Shown here piece by piece: positions 8,882 through 17,547 of a DNA stretch of 64,000 nucleotides. This stretch comes from Candidatus Omnitrophota bacterium (GTDB lineage Bacteria > Hinthialibacterota > Hinthialibacteria > Hinthialibacterales > Hinthialibacteraceae). Position 1 is the first letter of the stretch, and every line of letters begins with the position of its first letter. The stretch spans positions 1 through 64,000 of the forward strand of contig JABLXU010000033.1 in NCBI GenBank assembly GCA_013177805.1. The letters run 5' to 3'. The translations under genes were made by a program, and so were the position numbers. The notes below the pieces were generated by a model. It searched no databases. It was given only the letters and a program-made list of their open reading frames with translations, and had not been told where the DNA came from.

Positions 8882-10084
8882 TCAGCACCCCTTCCCCGCC
8901 ATTGCGCAGGAAGATCCCTGCCCACATCCTGCGCAGGCGTCCGCCGGCCCATGAACGATACGCAGCGTTTCCGCCTCGATCGGCGTGATCCCCACGGCCG
9001 CCCCCACCGCCCGCGGCGTGCCCAACTTGCTAAGCGGCGGACCCGGAGGCCGATCCGGGAGTTTTGATTCCGCGCCGGGTGGCACGGCGGCCTTCACGAT
9101 GTCCGGCACGATGCGGAACCGCACGCCGGCGTCCCGTCCGATGAGCAACTGCAGCACCTCGCTGCGCCCCCCTGCCTGTGCTTTCTTCAACTCGCTTTCC
9201 AGAAAGACGATCACCTCCGTCACCTTGGGGCCGAACAGATATTGCAGATACTCCAGCGGCAGGCGCGGATCGTCCAGAATGCTCTGGCCCGCGTTTCCTT
9301 CCTTGGGTGGATTGAAGGGCGGCACGTAATAGACGTTGGGGTGCGTCCCTTTCTCCGGGAACAATCCCAACGCCACTTTATAAACCAGCACCAGTTTATG
9401 CACGGGCGACTCGGGATCATCTAGCAAGCCCACGAACCGGATCCGCCCCGGGCATTGCGCCGCGCAGGCGTTCACCTCCCCCTTCTCCAGCCGGGGATAA
9501 CAAAACACGCACTTCTCGCTCTTGCCCGTCACTTCATTGAAGTAGATCTTCTTGTAGGGGCACGATTGAATGCAGTAGCGGTAGCCATTGCAGCGCTGCT
9601 GGTCGATCAACACGATGCCGTCTTCCTGCCGCTTGTAGATCGCCTTGCGCGGGCAGGCCTCCACGCAGGCCGGATGCGTGCAGTGATTGCAAATCCGCGG
9701 CAAATAGAAGAAGTACGGATTTTGGGTATCGAAGCCGCCCACGTCCTCGTCCCAGTTGGGCGTATACACGGGCGGCTTGTGAGGCATCACCGGTTTGCCG
9801 CTCCCCTGGTACAACCGCTGCGCGTAATCGTATTCGAACGCCTCGCCGTACGCTTCCTTGGCGGGCAGCGGCGAAGGCCGCAGGTTGCGCCGGACGTCGA
9901 ATCCGCCTCCCTGCTTGTGCCAGTCGCGGGGATACCCCATGCCGGGATGGGTCTCCACGTTGTTCCAATACATGTAGTCCATGCCGTCCCGGTCGGTCCA
10001 TTGTTTCTTGCAGGCCATCGAGCAGGTGTGGCATCCGATGCACTTGTTCAGATCCATCACCATCGCGTATTGATGCTGGGCCAT
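8882..10084 (-). CDS. narH: Iron-sulfur (beta) subunit, NarH-like, type II DMSO reductase family
   Basis: Start 10084 follows AAGGAG and gives 400 residues. It is a four-cluster ferredoxin-like electron-transfer subunit: CIGCHTCSMAC (C15, C18, C21, C25), then CNHCTHPACVEACP, then CNGYRYCIQSCPYKK, and CVFC with CAAQCP. The first block and the following NNVETHPG and DWH residues match NarH closely. In the third block an aromatic Tyr stands where NarH has Trp, the position that makes one cluster a [3Fe-4S]. There is no signal peptide; export must hitch-hike on the alpha subunit's Tat signal. The extreme C-terminus is unusual, with four cysteines, C384-X2-C387-X5-C393-X6-C400, ending on the last residue. 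The protein is shorter than NarH and longer than most SerB/DdhB. Confidence 0.9.
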   Translation of the reverse strand: MAQHQYAMVMDLNKCIGCHTCSMACKKQWTDRDGMDYMYWNNVETHPGMGYPRDWHKQGGGFDVRRNLRPSPLPAKEAYGEAFEYDYAQRLYQGSGKPVMPHKPPVYTPNWDEDVGGFDTQNPYFFYLPRICNHCTHPACVEACPRKAIYKRQEDGIVLIDQQRCNGYRYCIQSCPYKKIYFNEVTGKSEKCVFCYPRLEKGEVNACAAQCPGRIRFVGLLDDPESPVHKLVLVYKVALGLFPEKGTHPNVYYVPPFNPPKEGNAGQSILDDPRLPLEYLQYLFGPKVTEVIVFLESELKKAQAGGRSEVLQLLIGRDAGVRFRIVPDIVKAAVPPGAESKLPDRPPGPPLSKLGTPRAVGAAVGITPIEAETLRIVHGPADACAGCGQGSSCAMAGKGC

Positions 10085-10185
10085 CTTTTTTCTGCTCCTT
10101 CTCCACGCAAACGGGCGGGGGGATTCCGATCTTTGTTCGAATGCGATCGTCAATTGGTTTCTATACCATACCGACCTTACAGGGC

Positions 10186-10221
10186 TTCCCTCACCCCAAC
10201 CTTCTCCCAGAGGGAGAGGGG
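10186..10221 (-). repeat. Dispersed palindromic repeat in an operon gap
   Basis: On the minus strand it reads CCCCTCTCCC, TCT, GGGAGAAGG, then GGGGTGAGGGAA. It fills part of the 210-base gap between the alpha-subunit stop (10295) and the beta-subunit start (10084). Confidence 0.8.
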
Positions 10222-10294
10222 ACAGGTTTTTGGTCTCGGTCCGGTTCATCCGTGTGATGACGGGGCATCGAAAATCCAATTCCCGGAACAGCGG

Positions 10295-13138
10295 TTAAAC
10301 CGAGGGCGTATAGCCGGCCACCGGACCAGTGTACTTTTCGATGTTTACCTTAATATCCCGGTTGTTGCCCGTCGGCCCCCAGTAGTTCAACTTGAAATGC
10401 AACTGCCCGTATTTCCCCACCAGTTGTGTCGGCTTGATCTTGATATACGTCAGCGACTGCCATCCGCCTTCCTGGAATCCCAGGAACTTCTCCCATCCGT
10501 GGTACATGGTCAGCCGCCGCGGCTTCTCGCCGGGCAGGATCTTGGCCTTCACCACCGCCTGACCCTGGTGGTTGAAAATCCGCACCCAGTCGTTGTCCGC
10601 GATCCCCCGTTCCCGCGCGTCATCCGGATGGATATACACAATCGGCAGCCCCCGTTGCAGCCGCAGCAGGTAACGGTTGTCCCGCCAGGTCGAGTGGATC
10701 GACCAGCGCCCGTGCGGCGTGTTCCAATAGAACGGAAACTCGGAATCGTCCTGCGGGTCCTTGTGAACCGGCAGTTGTTCATCAAGTTCGAGATACCAGG
10801 GATGATCGATGTAAAACTGCTGCCGCCCGGTCAGCGTCCGCCAGGGCCGTTTCTTCTCAACCTGATGCGTAAACGGCGTGTACGCCCGCCCCGCCTCGAT
10901 GTCACTGTTCCACGCTTCCTCGTCGATCTCCACAAACCGTTGTGGCTGGTCTTGCAACCCGTAATACGACATACCTTGCGTTTCCGGTGAATGCGACAGG
11001 ATGAAGTCGCACGCCTCCTCGTCCGTCCGGATACTCCCCTTCGAGGTCCAGTCATCGTGCAGACGGGAAAGATCCCGTGTCCAGCCGAATTCCTTGTCGT
11101 CGAACGGCGGCAGGTTCTTGGCCTTGACCACTTCTTCGATCTTTTGGGCCAGCGCGCCGAAAATGTCCCAATCAGTCTTCGATTCGAACATCGGATCCAG
11201 CACCTTGGAAAAGGGATGCATGTACGAATGGCAATCGCTGGAGTTGAGATCGGTTTTCTCGTAATAAGTCGAGGCTGGCAGCACCACGTCGCTGTACAAC
11301 GCGGTGGTGTCCATGCGGTAGTTGATGTCCACGATCAGGTCCAGGTCCTGCCACAGCGAGCGCAGGATTGCCTCGTTGCCCTTGGCCTGATTGAGATAGT
11401 TCGCCCGCCACACGATCAGCGCCCGCGGCTTGCGGGGCAGATCGTGCATTTGCTCCGGCGTCAGCACCGCCCAGTCTTGTTTGGGCCAGATCGGCATCCA
11501 GCCGTTGCGCGCCGACTCGAGGATGTAATGCTCGACCGGTTTCCCGGCGATGAGATGGGGATCCTGCTGCTTGGAATGGCAATAGGTCCACAGCGTCATG
11601 TTCTGAAAGCGCTGCTTGCCCGCGCCCTCGGGAAACGCCAGCATCTTGAAGCCGTGCTCGGGCCAAATCCGCTCCTGTCCCACGTAGTGGTTGAATCCCC
11701 CGCCGTTCTTCCCGGTGTTACCCGTCAACGCTACCAGCAGGATCATCGCCCGGTTGAGCAGATCGTTGTGGTACCAGTGATTGACTCCCGCCCCATGGAT
11801 GATCATCGCCGGTTTGCGCGTGGCGAAATCGCGAACGAATTGGGTAAGGTCGTTCAACGGAATACCGCAATGCCGCGCCGCCCCCTCCAGCGAATACAGG
11901 GGATCCGCCAACTTGTCCCGCAGTTGACACAGCACGGTGGTAACGGCGCAACACGTTCCATCCGCCAGTGTCACCGTCCACTCACCCTCCAATTGGGGAT
12001 CGAGGTCCCCCAGCGCCAAGGTTTTCGCTTCGCTCCCCTGGCATCCAGGAACCGGGCGCGGCTGGTTGGTTTTGCCATCCCACACATAGAACACGGATTC
12101 GGGATCAGGCGCGTTCTGGTTCAAATCGCTCGCGCGGAGGAATCTGCTGGTGTCCCGGCGCACCAGCAGGGGCAGGTCGGTCTGCTCCTTGACATACGAC
12201 TCGTCGAGCCATTTCTGATCGAGAATGTACCGGCAGGCGGTCAACGCCAGCACCGCGTCGGTTCCGGGATGCACGCGGAGATATTGATCGCAATGGATGG
12301 CGCTGCTGTTGTAGTCGGGCGACACGCAGACCACTTTCGCCCCGTTGTAGCGTGCCTCCCACGCGAAATGGGCGTCGGGGATGCGCGTCTGGTTGATGTT
12401 GCTGCCCCACAGCACAATAAATTTCGAATTGAACCAATCGGCGCACTCGCACGATTCGGTCTGCACACCCCAGGTGATCGGCTCGCCCGGCGGCAGGTCG
12501 CAATACCAGTCATAGAACGAGCAAACCACGCCGCCCAGGTAATGCGCCAGCCGCGTCCCCGCGCTGAACGACACCGGCGACATGGCGGGGATCACCGAGA
12601 AGAACGTGTTCGTGTCCGGCCCATGCCGATACACGTTCTCCACCAGTTTCTCCGCGATCAGCCCCAGCGCCTCGTCCCAGCTGGCCCGCCGCCATTTCCC
12701 TTCCCCGCGCGCGCCCGTCCGGATCAGCGGATATTTCAGCCGCTGCGCCCCATAGACGTATTCGACGAAGCACGCCCCCTTCTGGCAGCCCCGGGGATTG
12801 TAATCGGGGATCTCCTCGTTGATCCGGGGATAATCGGCCGCCTGCTCCTCGCGCAGCATCACCCCGTCCTTCACGTACACCTTCCACGAACACGAGCCGG
12901 TGCAGTTCGCCGAATGCGTGGAGCGCGCCACCCGGTCCCACGCGTACTGCGTCCGGTACAGGTCTTCCCATCCCCGGTAGGGATACAACTTCAAGGGATC
13001 GAGAGTGACGATATCGAACGCGTCCAGGGCGGCCTCCGCGGACAGGGGAAACAGCGAGGCCAGGCTCAGCCCCCCTGCCAGTTTCAACATTTCCCGCCGT
13101 GACAGATGGGCGTTGGTTTTCGGTTCTGGCTCACGCAT
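10295..13138 (-). CDS. narG: Tat-exported molybdopterin (alpha) subunit, NarG-like, type II DMSO reductase family
   Basis: The 947-residue catalytic subunit starts with a twin-arginine signal (SRREMLK at 13-19, then a hydrophobic stretch ending near AEA), so it is exported folded. The [4Fe-4S] motif is H75-X3-C79-X3-C83-X34-C118, the same spacing as H49/C53/C57/C92 of E. coli NarG. The YDWYCDLPP block (from about residue 209) provides the Asp that ligates molybdenum in this family. Nearby WGSNINQTRIPDAHF and the C-terminal TMYHGWE also resemble nitrate reductases. It is about 300 residues shorter than cytoplasmic NarG, closer to archaeal pNarG and Ser/Ddh/Ebd alpha subunits. Nitrate is the likely substrate by motif resemblance; chlorate, selenate or reversed nitrite oxidation cannot be excluded by eye. 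Confidence 0.92.
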   Translation of the reverse strand: MREPEPKTNAHLSRREMLKLAGGLSLASLFPLSAEAALDAFDIVTLDPLKLYPYRGWEDLYRTQYAWDRVARSTHSANCTGSCSWKVYVKDGVMLREEQAADYPRINEEIPDYNPRGCQKGACFVEYVYGAQRLKYPLIRTGARGEGKWRRASWDEALGLIAEKLVENVYRHGPDTNTFFSVIPAMSPVSFSAGTRLAHYLGGVVCSFYDWYCDLPPGEPITWGVQTESCECADWFNSKFIVLWGSNINQTRIPDAHFAWEARYNGAKVVCVSPDYNSSAIHCDQYLRVHPGTDAVLALTACRYILDQKWLDESYVKEQTDLPLLVRRDTSRFLRASDLNQNAPDPESVFYVWDGKTNQPRPVPGCQGSEAKTLALGDLDPQLEGEWTVTLADGTCCAVTTVLCQLRDKLADPLYSLEGAARHCGIPLNDLTQFVRDFATRKPAMIIHGAGVNHWYHNDLLNRAMILLVALTGNTGKNGGGFNHYVGQERIWPEHGFKMLAFPEGAGKQRFQNMTLWTYCHSKQQDPHLIAGKPVEHYILESARNGWMPIWPKQDWAVLTPEQMHDLPRKPRALIVWRANYLNQAKGNEAILRSLWQDLDLIVDINYRMDTTALYSDVVLPASTYYEKTDLNSSDCHSYMHPFSKVLDPMFESKTDWDIFGALAQKIEEVVKAKNLPPFDDKEFGWTRDLSRLHDDWTSKGSIRTDEEACDFILSHSPETQGMSYYGLQDQPQRFVEIDEEAWNSDIEAGRAYTPFTHQVEKKRPWRTLTGRQQFYIDHPWYLELDEQLPVHKDPQDDSEFPFYWNTPHGRWSIHSTWRDNRYLLRLQRGLPIVYIHPDDARERGIADNDWVRIFNHQGQAVVKAKILPGEKPRRLTMYHGWEKFLGFQEGGWQSLTYIKIKPTQLVGKYGQLHFKLNYWGPTGNNRDIKVNIEKYTGPVAGYTPSV

Positions 13139-13210
13139 CGGTTCGGTTCCTCTGGTTCATGGATTCAGGAATGCAATCAAACGCTCTCTTGCAATTCATG
13201 CCGAGTGATG

Positions 13211-13237
13211 GTGGGCTACGCTTCGCTTTGAGCCCAC
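13211..13237. repeat. Stem-loop of a second intergenic repeat type
   Basis: GTGGGCT (13211-13217) and AGCCCAC (13231-13237) form a 7-bp stem with a 13-base loop. Its sequence resembles the GGTGGGCTACGC...AGCCCACC elements scattered in many bacterial genomes. Only one copy is present in this window, next to a copy of the other repeat. Confidence 0.55.
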
Positions 13238-13255
13238 CCTATGAAACGGTCTCCT

Positions 13256-13290
13256 CCCTCTCCCCCTGGGAGAGGGCCGGGGTGAGGGAA
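13256..13290 (+). repeat. Dispersed palindromic repeat, well-preserved copy
   Basis: CCCTCTCCC-CCT-GGGAGAGGG is a perfect 9-bp stem with a 3-base loop, followed by CCGGGGTGAGGGAA. It lies in the 214-base gap between the hexaheme cytochrome stop (13353) and the alpha-subunit start (13138). Confidence 0.9.
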
Positions 13291-13352
13291 TGACTGCCAT
13301 CGTGCCTTCCCCTCTCGAAATACATGCACCTCCTCAATCTCAATAACCACCT

Positions 13353-14849
13353 TCACTTCACGCTGACCGCCTGCCCGGGGGCGCCCACGTTGCCCCCGCC
13401 CACGGAACGCAAATACATCACTGCATCCGCGATATCCTGGGGACGGAATCCTCCCTGGTCCGGTCCCAAAAATCCGGGCATGGGGGTGTTCCGCCGCCCA
13501 TGGGCGATGGTGGCGTATAGGAATCCGTCCGGAGCGTTCTTCAACAAGGCGGGATTGAACACGATGGGCGCGAGGCCGTTCAGATGGCAGCCCGCGCAAT
13601 GGCGGGTGAAGACCGCCTTTCCCCGCGCCGGATCGCCCGCCACCGGCAACGCGTTGACCTGCGCCGCCTGAACCACTTCCGGGGAAATTTGCTCATTCGG
13701 CGCGATGGGCGTGGATTGCAGATACTCCCGGATCCGCTGAATCTCCGCGTCGCTCAAGCCACCTGCCGCCTCTCCCCAAGACGGCATCAGGGTTCCCGGT
13801 CTCCCCTGCCGGATGGTTTGTTCGATGAACTCGCTCGAGGCCAACTGGATGAAACTTACTCCGCGTACCGCCGGCATGAATTGATTGAAGAATTTGTCGT
13901 ATCGCCCATGACGGCCCAAGTCATGGCATGCGGCGCAAAACCGGTTGTAGAGTTCCTCTCCGCTCAGAGGATCGGGATGCGTTTTCTTGTAGATTTCCAA
14001 ATGCTTCGCCGGCGAGAGGTAGGTCTGGGGCAGGTCCCGGACTTGCAGGGACAACATATAGGTGGTGAGTTGCGTGATCTCTTCCTCGCTTAATTGCGGA
14101 GGTTTCATCTGGCTGCCCGCCACCACCGCCTGCGGATCGCGGAAATGCTCGATCAGCCACTGCGGCAGTGTCCGGGGGCCTTGCACGCCGGCCATGGGCA
14201 GCATCCCCCGCACCTTCAGGCCTTCGTTATCCAAGGCCGGGCCCAGATTGCCGCCGCGCCCTCCCAGCTTGTGACAAGCCTGGCAGCCCTTGGCCTCGAA
14301 GAGCGCCTTCCCCGCCGCCAGCCGCGCGCCGCCCTTGTCCGACACCTCCTCAGCCGTATGGCATACACCGCACGACGCCTGCGTCAGTTCCACCGGCAGC
14401 AGGGGATAATCCCAATGATGCCCCTCCGCCTTGGCCTCCTCGAACGCCAAAGCGCGCCCCTGGCCCCGGTGGCAGACCGTGCATCCGAATTGCTCCACCG
14501 GGTGGTTCTTCACGTAATCGCCGGGATGCGTCCGGAACGGCTGCTTCGCGTCCGCCATGCGCGGATCGTCGATGCCCGCGTGGCAGGTCACGCAGCGGTC
14601 CACCGTGCTCAGCGCGGGAATCACGGCTTGCGCGATCTCGACCTGAAACTGCCCGGCAAGTGCCCGCCCCCGCTCATCCGTGGCCTTCTCCCGCAGCAAC
14701 GCGGCGTATTCCTTCCGGACCACGCGCCATTCCGCCCACACGTTTTCGCGCAACGCGGCGGCAGCCAGGAAACCCAAGGTTAGGATCCCCGTGATCACCA
14801 AACCCCACTTGATCCGCGCGTCGATCCGCTCGATACTCACCGGCCCCAT
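13353..14849 (-). CDS. Membrane-anchored hexaheme cytochrome c
   Basis: This 498-residue protein has one N-terminal membrane anchor (about residues 15-34) and six CxxCH heme sites: 86-90, 123-127, 160-164, 189-193, 305-309 and 418-422. The first three lie in an uncommon N-terminal triheme region; the last three are each followed by a class-I-like cytochrome c domain with a later Met-containing loop. The start follows a strong GGAGGTG. Its place between the cytochrome b/Rieske genes and the molybdoenzyme subunits says it carries electrons from the bc complex to the periplasmic reductase, replacing a separate cytochrome c1 and a soluble cytochrome in one polypeptide. That electron path is inferred from context. 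Confidence 0.9.
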   Translation of the reverse strand: MGPVSIERIDARIKWGLVITGILTLGFLAAAALRENVWAEWRVVRKEYAALLREKATDERGRALAGQFQVEIAQAVIPALSTVDRCVTCHAGIDDPRMADAKQPFRTHPGDYVKNHPVEQFGCTVCHRGQGRALAFEEAKAEGHHWDYPLLPVELTQASCGVCHTAEEVSDKGGARLAAGKALFEAKGCQACHKLGGRGGNLGPALDNEGLKVRGMLPMAGVQGPRTLPQWLIEHFRDPQAVVAGSQMKPPQLSEEEITQLTTYMLSLQVRDLPQTYLSPAKHLEIYKKTHPDPLSGEELYNRFCAACHDLGRHGRYDKFFNQFMPAVRGVSFIQLASSEFIEQTIRQGRPGTLMPSWGEAAGGLSDAEIQRIREYLQSTPIAPNEQISPEVVQAAQVNALPVAGDPARGKAVFTRHCAGCHLNGLAPIVFNPALLKNAPDGFLYATIAHGRRNTPMPGFLGPDQGGFRPQDIADAVMYLRSVGGGNVGAPGQAVSVK

Positions 14850-14858
14850 GCTTCCACC

Positions 14859-15311
14859 TCACGAAGTCTTCGAGGATTCCAGCCCGATGGATGTTCCTAT
14901 GGGCCGCGTTTCATAATTCATTCCTGGATGGAGTTCATAGATCCACTGCTCTGGCTTGCCGCATTTCGAGGACGGGCGGTCTTTCTCCACGAAAGCCATG
15001 AACCGGTACACCGAACCATCCGGCATTTGGGCTTCCCGCCGCAGATAGACTCCCTCTTCCCGGGGATCGTTCAGCACGGCCAGATCGGCGGGATTCAGGT
15101 GGATGAAGATCGCCGCCGGACTGATTTCACAACGCGATTCGCTCTCTGGCTTCAGCCGCGTGAGGCCGTATTGAAACCGCCCCTCCACCATGCCGGTCCG
15201 TGGATCACGAATCACCGTCTCCGCCACCGCTTTCCCATTCTGATTCAACTGCTCCAGTTCCTTCAGCGTGATCCGGAACCGGATGGAATTGTCTTGGATA
15301 CGGATTTTCAT
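14859..15311 (-). CDS. Small conserved protein, possibly DUF7009-like
   Basis: The ATG at 15311 (AAGGATAG upstream) gives 150 residues beginning MKIRIQDNSIRFRIT, with predominantly beta-strand character, no signal peptide, no cysteine motif and no membrane segment. The opening and a late FMAFVEKDRP segment recall a small family seen beside respiratory and metal-related genes, annotated as DUF7009; I recognise the pattern but cannot confirm it. The gene lies between cytochrome b and the hexaheme cytochrome and ends nine bases before the latter starts, so it belongs to the operon. It may help assemble the bc or molybdoenzyme complex; there is no direct evidence for that. Confidence 0.65.
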   Translation of the reverse strand: MKIRIQDNSIRFRITLKELEQLNQNGKAVAETVIRDPRTGMVEGRFQYGLTRLKPESESRCEISPAAIFIHLNPADLAVLNDPREEGVYLRREAQMPDGSVYRFMAFVEKDRPSSKCGKPEQWIYELHPGMNYETRPIGTSIGLESSKTS

Positions 15312-15387
15312 AACGCTATCCTTGCATTCTTCACTCGGAGTTCTCCCTCTCCCTGCCTGGTTTTCTCCCTCTACCCCCGGGAACACC

Positions 15388-15419
15388 GTAGGATGAGTTA
15401 GCGCGTCGCGCGTAATCCA
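15388..15419. repeat. REP-like inverted repeat element
   Basis: GTAGGATGAGTTAGCGCG, TCG, CGCGTAATCCACC forms an imperfect hairpin of a type scattered in many bacterial genomes. It is adjacent to the main palindromic repeat in the same operon gap. Confidence 0.45.
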
Positions 15420-15445
15420 CCATCACTCCCCTCGCTCTTCGCCTC

Positions 15446-15480
15446 CTTCTCCCCCCGGGAGAGGGCCGGGGTGAGGGAAA
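15446..15480 (+). repeat. Dispersed palindromic repeat in an operon gap
   Basis: CTTCTCCCCCCGGGAGAGGG followed by CCGGGGTGAGGGAAA is nearly identical to the copy at 13256. It lies between the cytochrome b stop (15514) and the start of the small protein gene (15311). Confidence 0.88.
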
Positions 15481-15513
15481 GCCTTTCCCATGTCACATCG
15501 AACCGGTTCCGCC

Positions 15514-17061
15514 TCAATGCACCGGCCATTGCGACGCGCTCCAATAGAACTCCCAGTTCGGGCCACGTAACTCGGTCCCGACATAGGTCAAGATGGCAAA
15601 ACCGATCAAAAAACATGTGAACAACGCGATGGCCCCCATGCGGGTAGAGCGCGTTTGTTGCATGACCGCGAGGGACCAGGCCGCGTAGGCCGCCGTAAGC
15701 AGGCTGCCCGGATTGATCAGGATGATGACGATCTGCGGGATAGAGGGAAACCAATTGCGCAGCCAGCCGAATTGCACGGGGAACGCCACGGCCGCCACCG
15801 CCGTGATCCCGCCAAATAACAGGGAATATAAGGCAATTTGCTTTCCCTTTTTTCCGCTGAACCACACGCCGCTCTCCTCCGTTTCCCGGTCGATGAAGGG
15901 AATCAGTATCAATCCCAACAAAGCCAGCGTGGGAACCAGCATCCCTCCGACAAACGCCGAATAAGAAACCATTTCCTGGAGACCCAAAAAGTACCAGGGG
16001 GCCTTGGCGGGATTCTCGGGCACCGCGGGATTGGCCTGCTCCTTCAACGGCGCGTCGAAATAATACGCCAGGGCTACGAGCACCAGCATGTTAATCATGA
16101 AAACCAGCAGCTCAGCCCGCAGCAAATACGGCCAGGCGGGGACCGTCTCTTCCGGAAGCGCGCCGGTGTAAGGCGACCGGCCGCGGACGATGCCCATCAG
16201 GCCGTAGGTCTTCGTGGGCGCGTGTTCCGGATTGACGGGTTGGTTGTTCGCGGTCTCCACGCCCTTCCCCGCCGGTGTGTGGAATCCCCCGGGGCGGGAC
16301 AAGCCACCGTCCTTGTGGATTCGCCAGATATGCGCGCCCATGCAGGCCGCCATCGCCAGGGGCAGCACCATGACGTGCAACAGGTAAAACCGCGTCAACG
16401 CTTCCTGCCCCACGGTGCGCGCCCCGATCATCAGTTCCTTGATCAGCCAGCCCACGCCGAATGCCGAAGGCAATCCCAGCGCATGGACCAGTTCGTCCGG
16501 CGAGGCGGCGATGTTGGTGGCGATGGTTACCGCCCAATACGCCAACTGATCCCAGGGCAACAGATACCCCGAGAACGACAAGGCCAGGGTCAGGATGAAC
16601 AACACCATGCCTAGCACCCAGTTGAACTCGCGGGGCGGTTTGTACGACGCGGTGTAAAATACCCGCGCCATGTGCAGGATCACCGTCAGCACCATCAGGT
16701 GAGCGGCCCAGCGGTGGATATTGCGGATAAAACGCCCGGTGGGCACGACATAGTGGATGTCCTTGATCGTGTTGTAGGCCAGGTCGATCGACGGATTGTA
16801 ATAGACCATCAGCAGGATTCCGGTCGCCGTCAAAATCAGGAACTGCGCCACCAGCGAAACACCGAGCCCCCACGAATACGTGGCCCGCAGCGAATGAGGA
16901 TGCACCCGGGTGGAATGCACGTGCAGGAAGAAATTCGCGAAAACCGCCTGCGACCGTGTCCGGTCCGAATCCGGTTTCCCGTGGCGGAACACGGATGCCC
17001 AAAAATTCCCCGGCACGCCTTTCAAGCGTTCCCAAAAAAGGGTGTGGTTCATTTCAGCCAT
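15514..17061 (-). CDS. Cytochrome b of a bc-type complex (fused b6 and subunit IV parts)
   Basis: The 515-residue integral membrane protein joins the N-terminal cytochrome b/b6 half, with bis-histidine heme helices (IRNIHRWAAHLMVL and LLHVMVLPLAMA...HIWRIH), to a C-terminal half with PWYFLGLQEM, the counterpart of the PEWY quinol-site loop but lacking its Glu (PWYF). Eight to nine or more hydrophobic helices are visible. It oxidises quinol and passes one electron up to the Rieske protein and one across the membrane. ATG 17061 follows AAAGG, 15 bases after the Rieske stop. With the Rieske and hexaheme cytochrome genes it forms a bc complex dedicated to this operon, as NarB/NarC do in haloarchaeal nitrate reductase clusters. 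Confidence 0.92.
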   Translation of the reverse strand: MAEMNHTLFWERLKGVPGNFWASVFRHGKPDSDRTRSQAVFANFFLHVHSTRVHPHSLRATYSWGLGVSLVAQFLILTATGILLMVYYNPSIDLAYNTIKDIHYVVPTGRFIRNIHRWAAHLMVLTVILHMARVFYTASYKPPREFNWVLGMVLFILTLALSFSGYLLPWDQLAYWAVTIATNIAASPDELVHALGLPSAFGVGWLIKELMIGARTVGQEALTRFYLLHVMVLPLAMAACMGAHIWRIHKDGGLSRPGGFHTPAGKGVETANNQPVNPEHAPTKTYGLMGIVRGRSPYTGALPEETVPAWPYLLRAELLVFMINMLVLVALAYYFDAPLKEQANPAVPENPAKAPWYFLGLQEMVSYSAFVGGMLVPTLALLGLILIPFIDRETEESGVWFSGKKGKQIALYSLLFGGITAVAAVAFPVQFGWLRNWFPSIPQIVIILINPGSLLTAAYAAWSLAVMQQTRSTRMGAIALFTCFLIGFAILTYVGTELRGPNWEFYWSASQWPVH

Positions 17062-17076
17062 GTTGGGGACCTTTCC

Positions 17077-17547
17077 TTACACCACCGGATAGAAATGACC
17101 GGCCGGGGTTTCGGCGGCGGTATCTACGCACAAGGTGCCGTCGGCCGCCTGCGAAACCGCCAGCCAGGGCAGGTTGCGCGGCGCGGGGCCGCCGATGACC
17201 CGCCCCTCGGGATCAAAGCGCGATCCGTGGCAAGGGCACACGAATCCTTTTTCGCCCTCGCCCACGATGCAGCCCAGGTGGGTGCAGATCAGCGACAGGG
17301 CGGCGACGCCTTTTTCCGTGGAGATCACCCGGATCTTCAACTCGGGCAACGTGCGCGTGGTGCCCGGCGGGAATTCCAGCGGCGGGCCGATACGGACCAC
17401 GCTCGAGGCTTCCGGCAGCACACGAGGTTTAGGCAACCGGGCCATGCCCAGCAGGGATCCAAAGATCGCGATCCCGGCGCTGCCCAGCCCCAGCAATCCC
17501 AGATAATCCCGCCGGGGCAAAGGTTTGGGTTCTAAACGGCCAGACAT
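17077..17547 (-). CDS. Rieske [2Fe-2S] protein
   Basis: This 156-residue protein has a short positively charged N-terminus, one membrane anchor (about residues 16-36) and the Rieske cluster boxes CTHLGC (C88, H90 ligands) and CPCHGS (C104, H107 ligands), with C93 and C106 placed for the stabilising disulfide. [14 protein letters not shown] could also be read as a weak twin-arginine signal, as in other Rieske proteins. The start overlaps the end of the FAD oxidoreductase gene by 16 bases and the next gene is cytochrome b, so the three are coupled. It transfers electrons from quinol bound at cytochrome b to the hexaheme cytochrome. Confidence 0.93.
   Translation of the reverse strand: MSGRLEPKPLPRRDYLGLLGLGSAGIAIFGSLLGMARLPKPRVLPEASSVVRIGPPLEFPPGTTRTLPELKIRVISTEKGVAALSLICTHLGCIVGEGEKGFVCPCHGSRFDPEGRVIGGPAPRNLPWLAVSQAADGTLCVDTAAETPAGHFYPVV

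Noticed and set aside
9455-13102. Two long plus-strand open frames (511 and 703 codons) across the molybdoenzyme genes.
   Set aside because: They are antisense to the NarH-like and NarG-like genes, with His/Arg/Gly-rich low-complexity translations and no family motif; the minus-strand genes carry the conserved residues.
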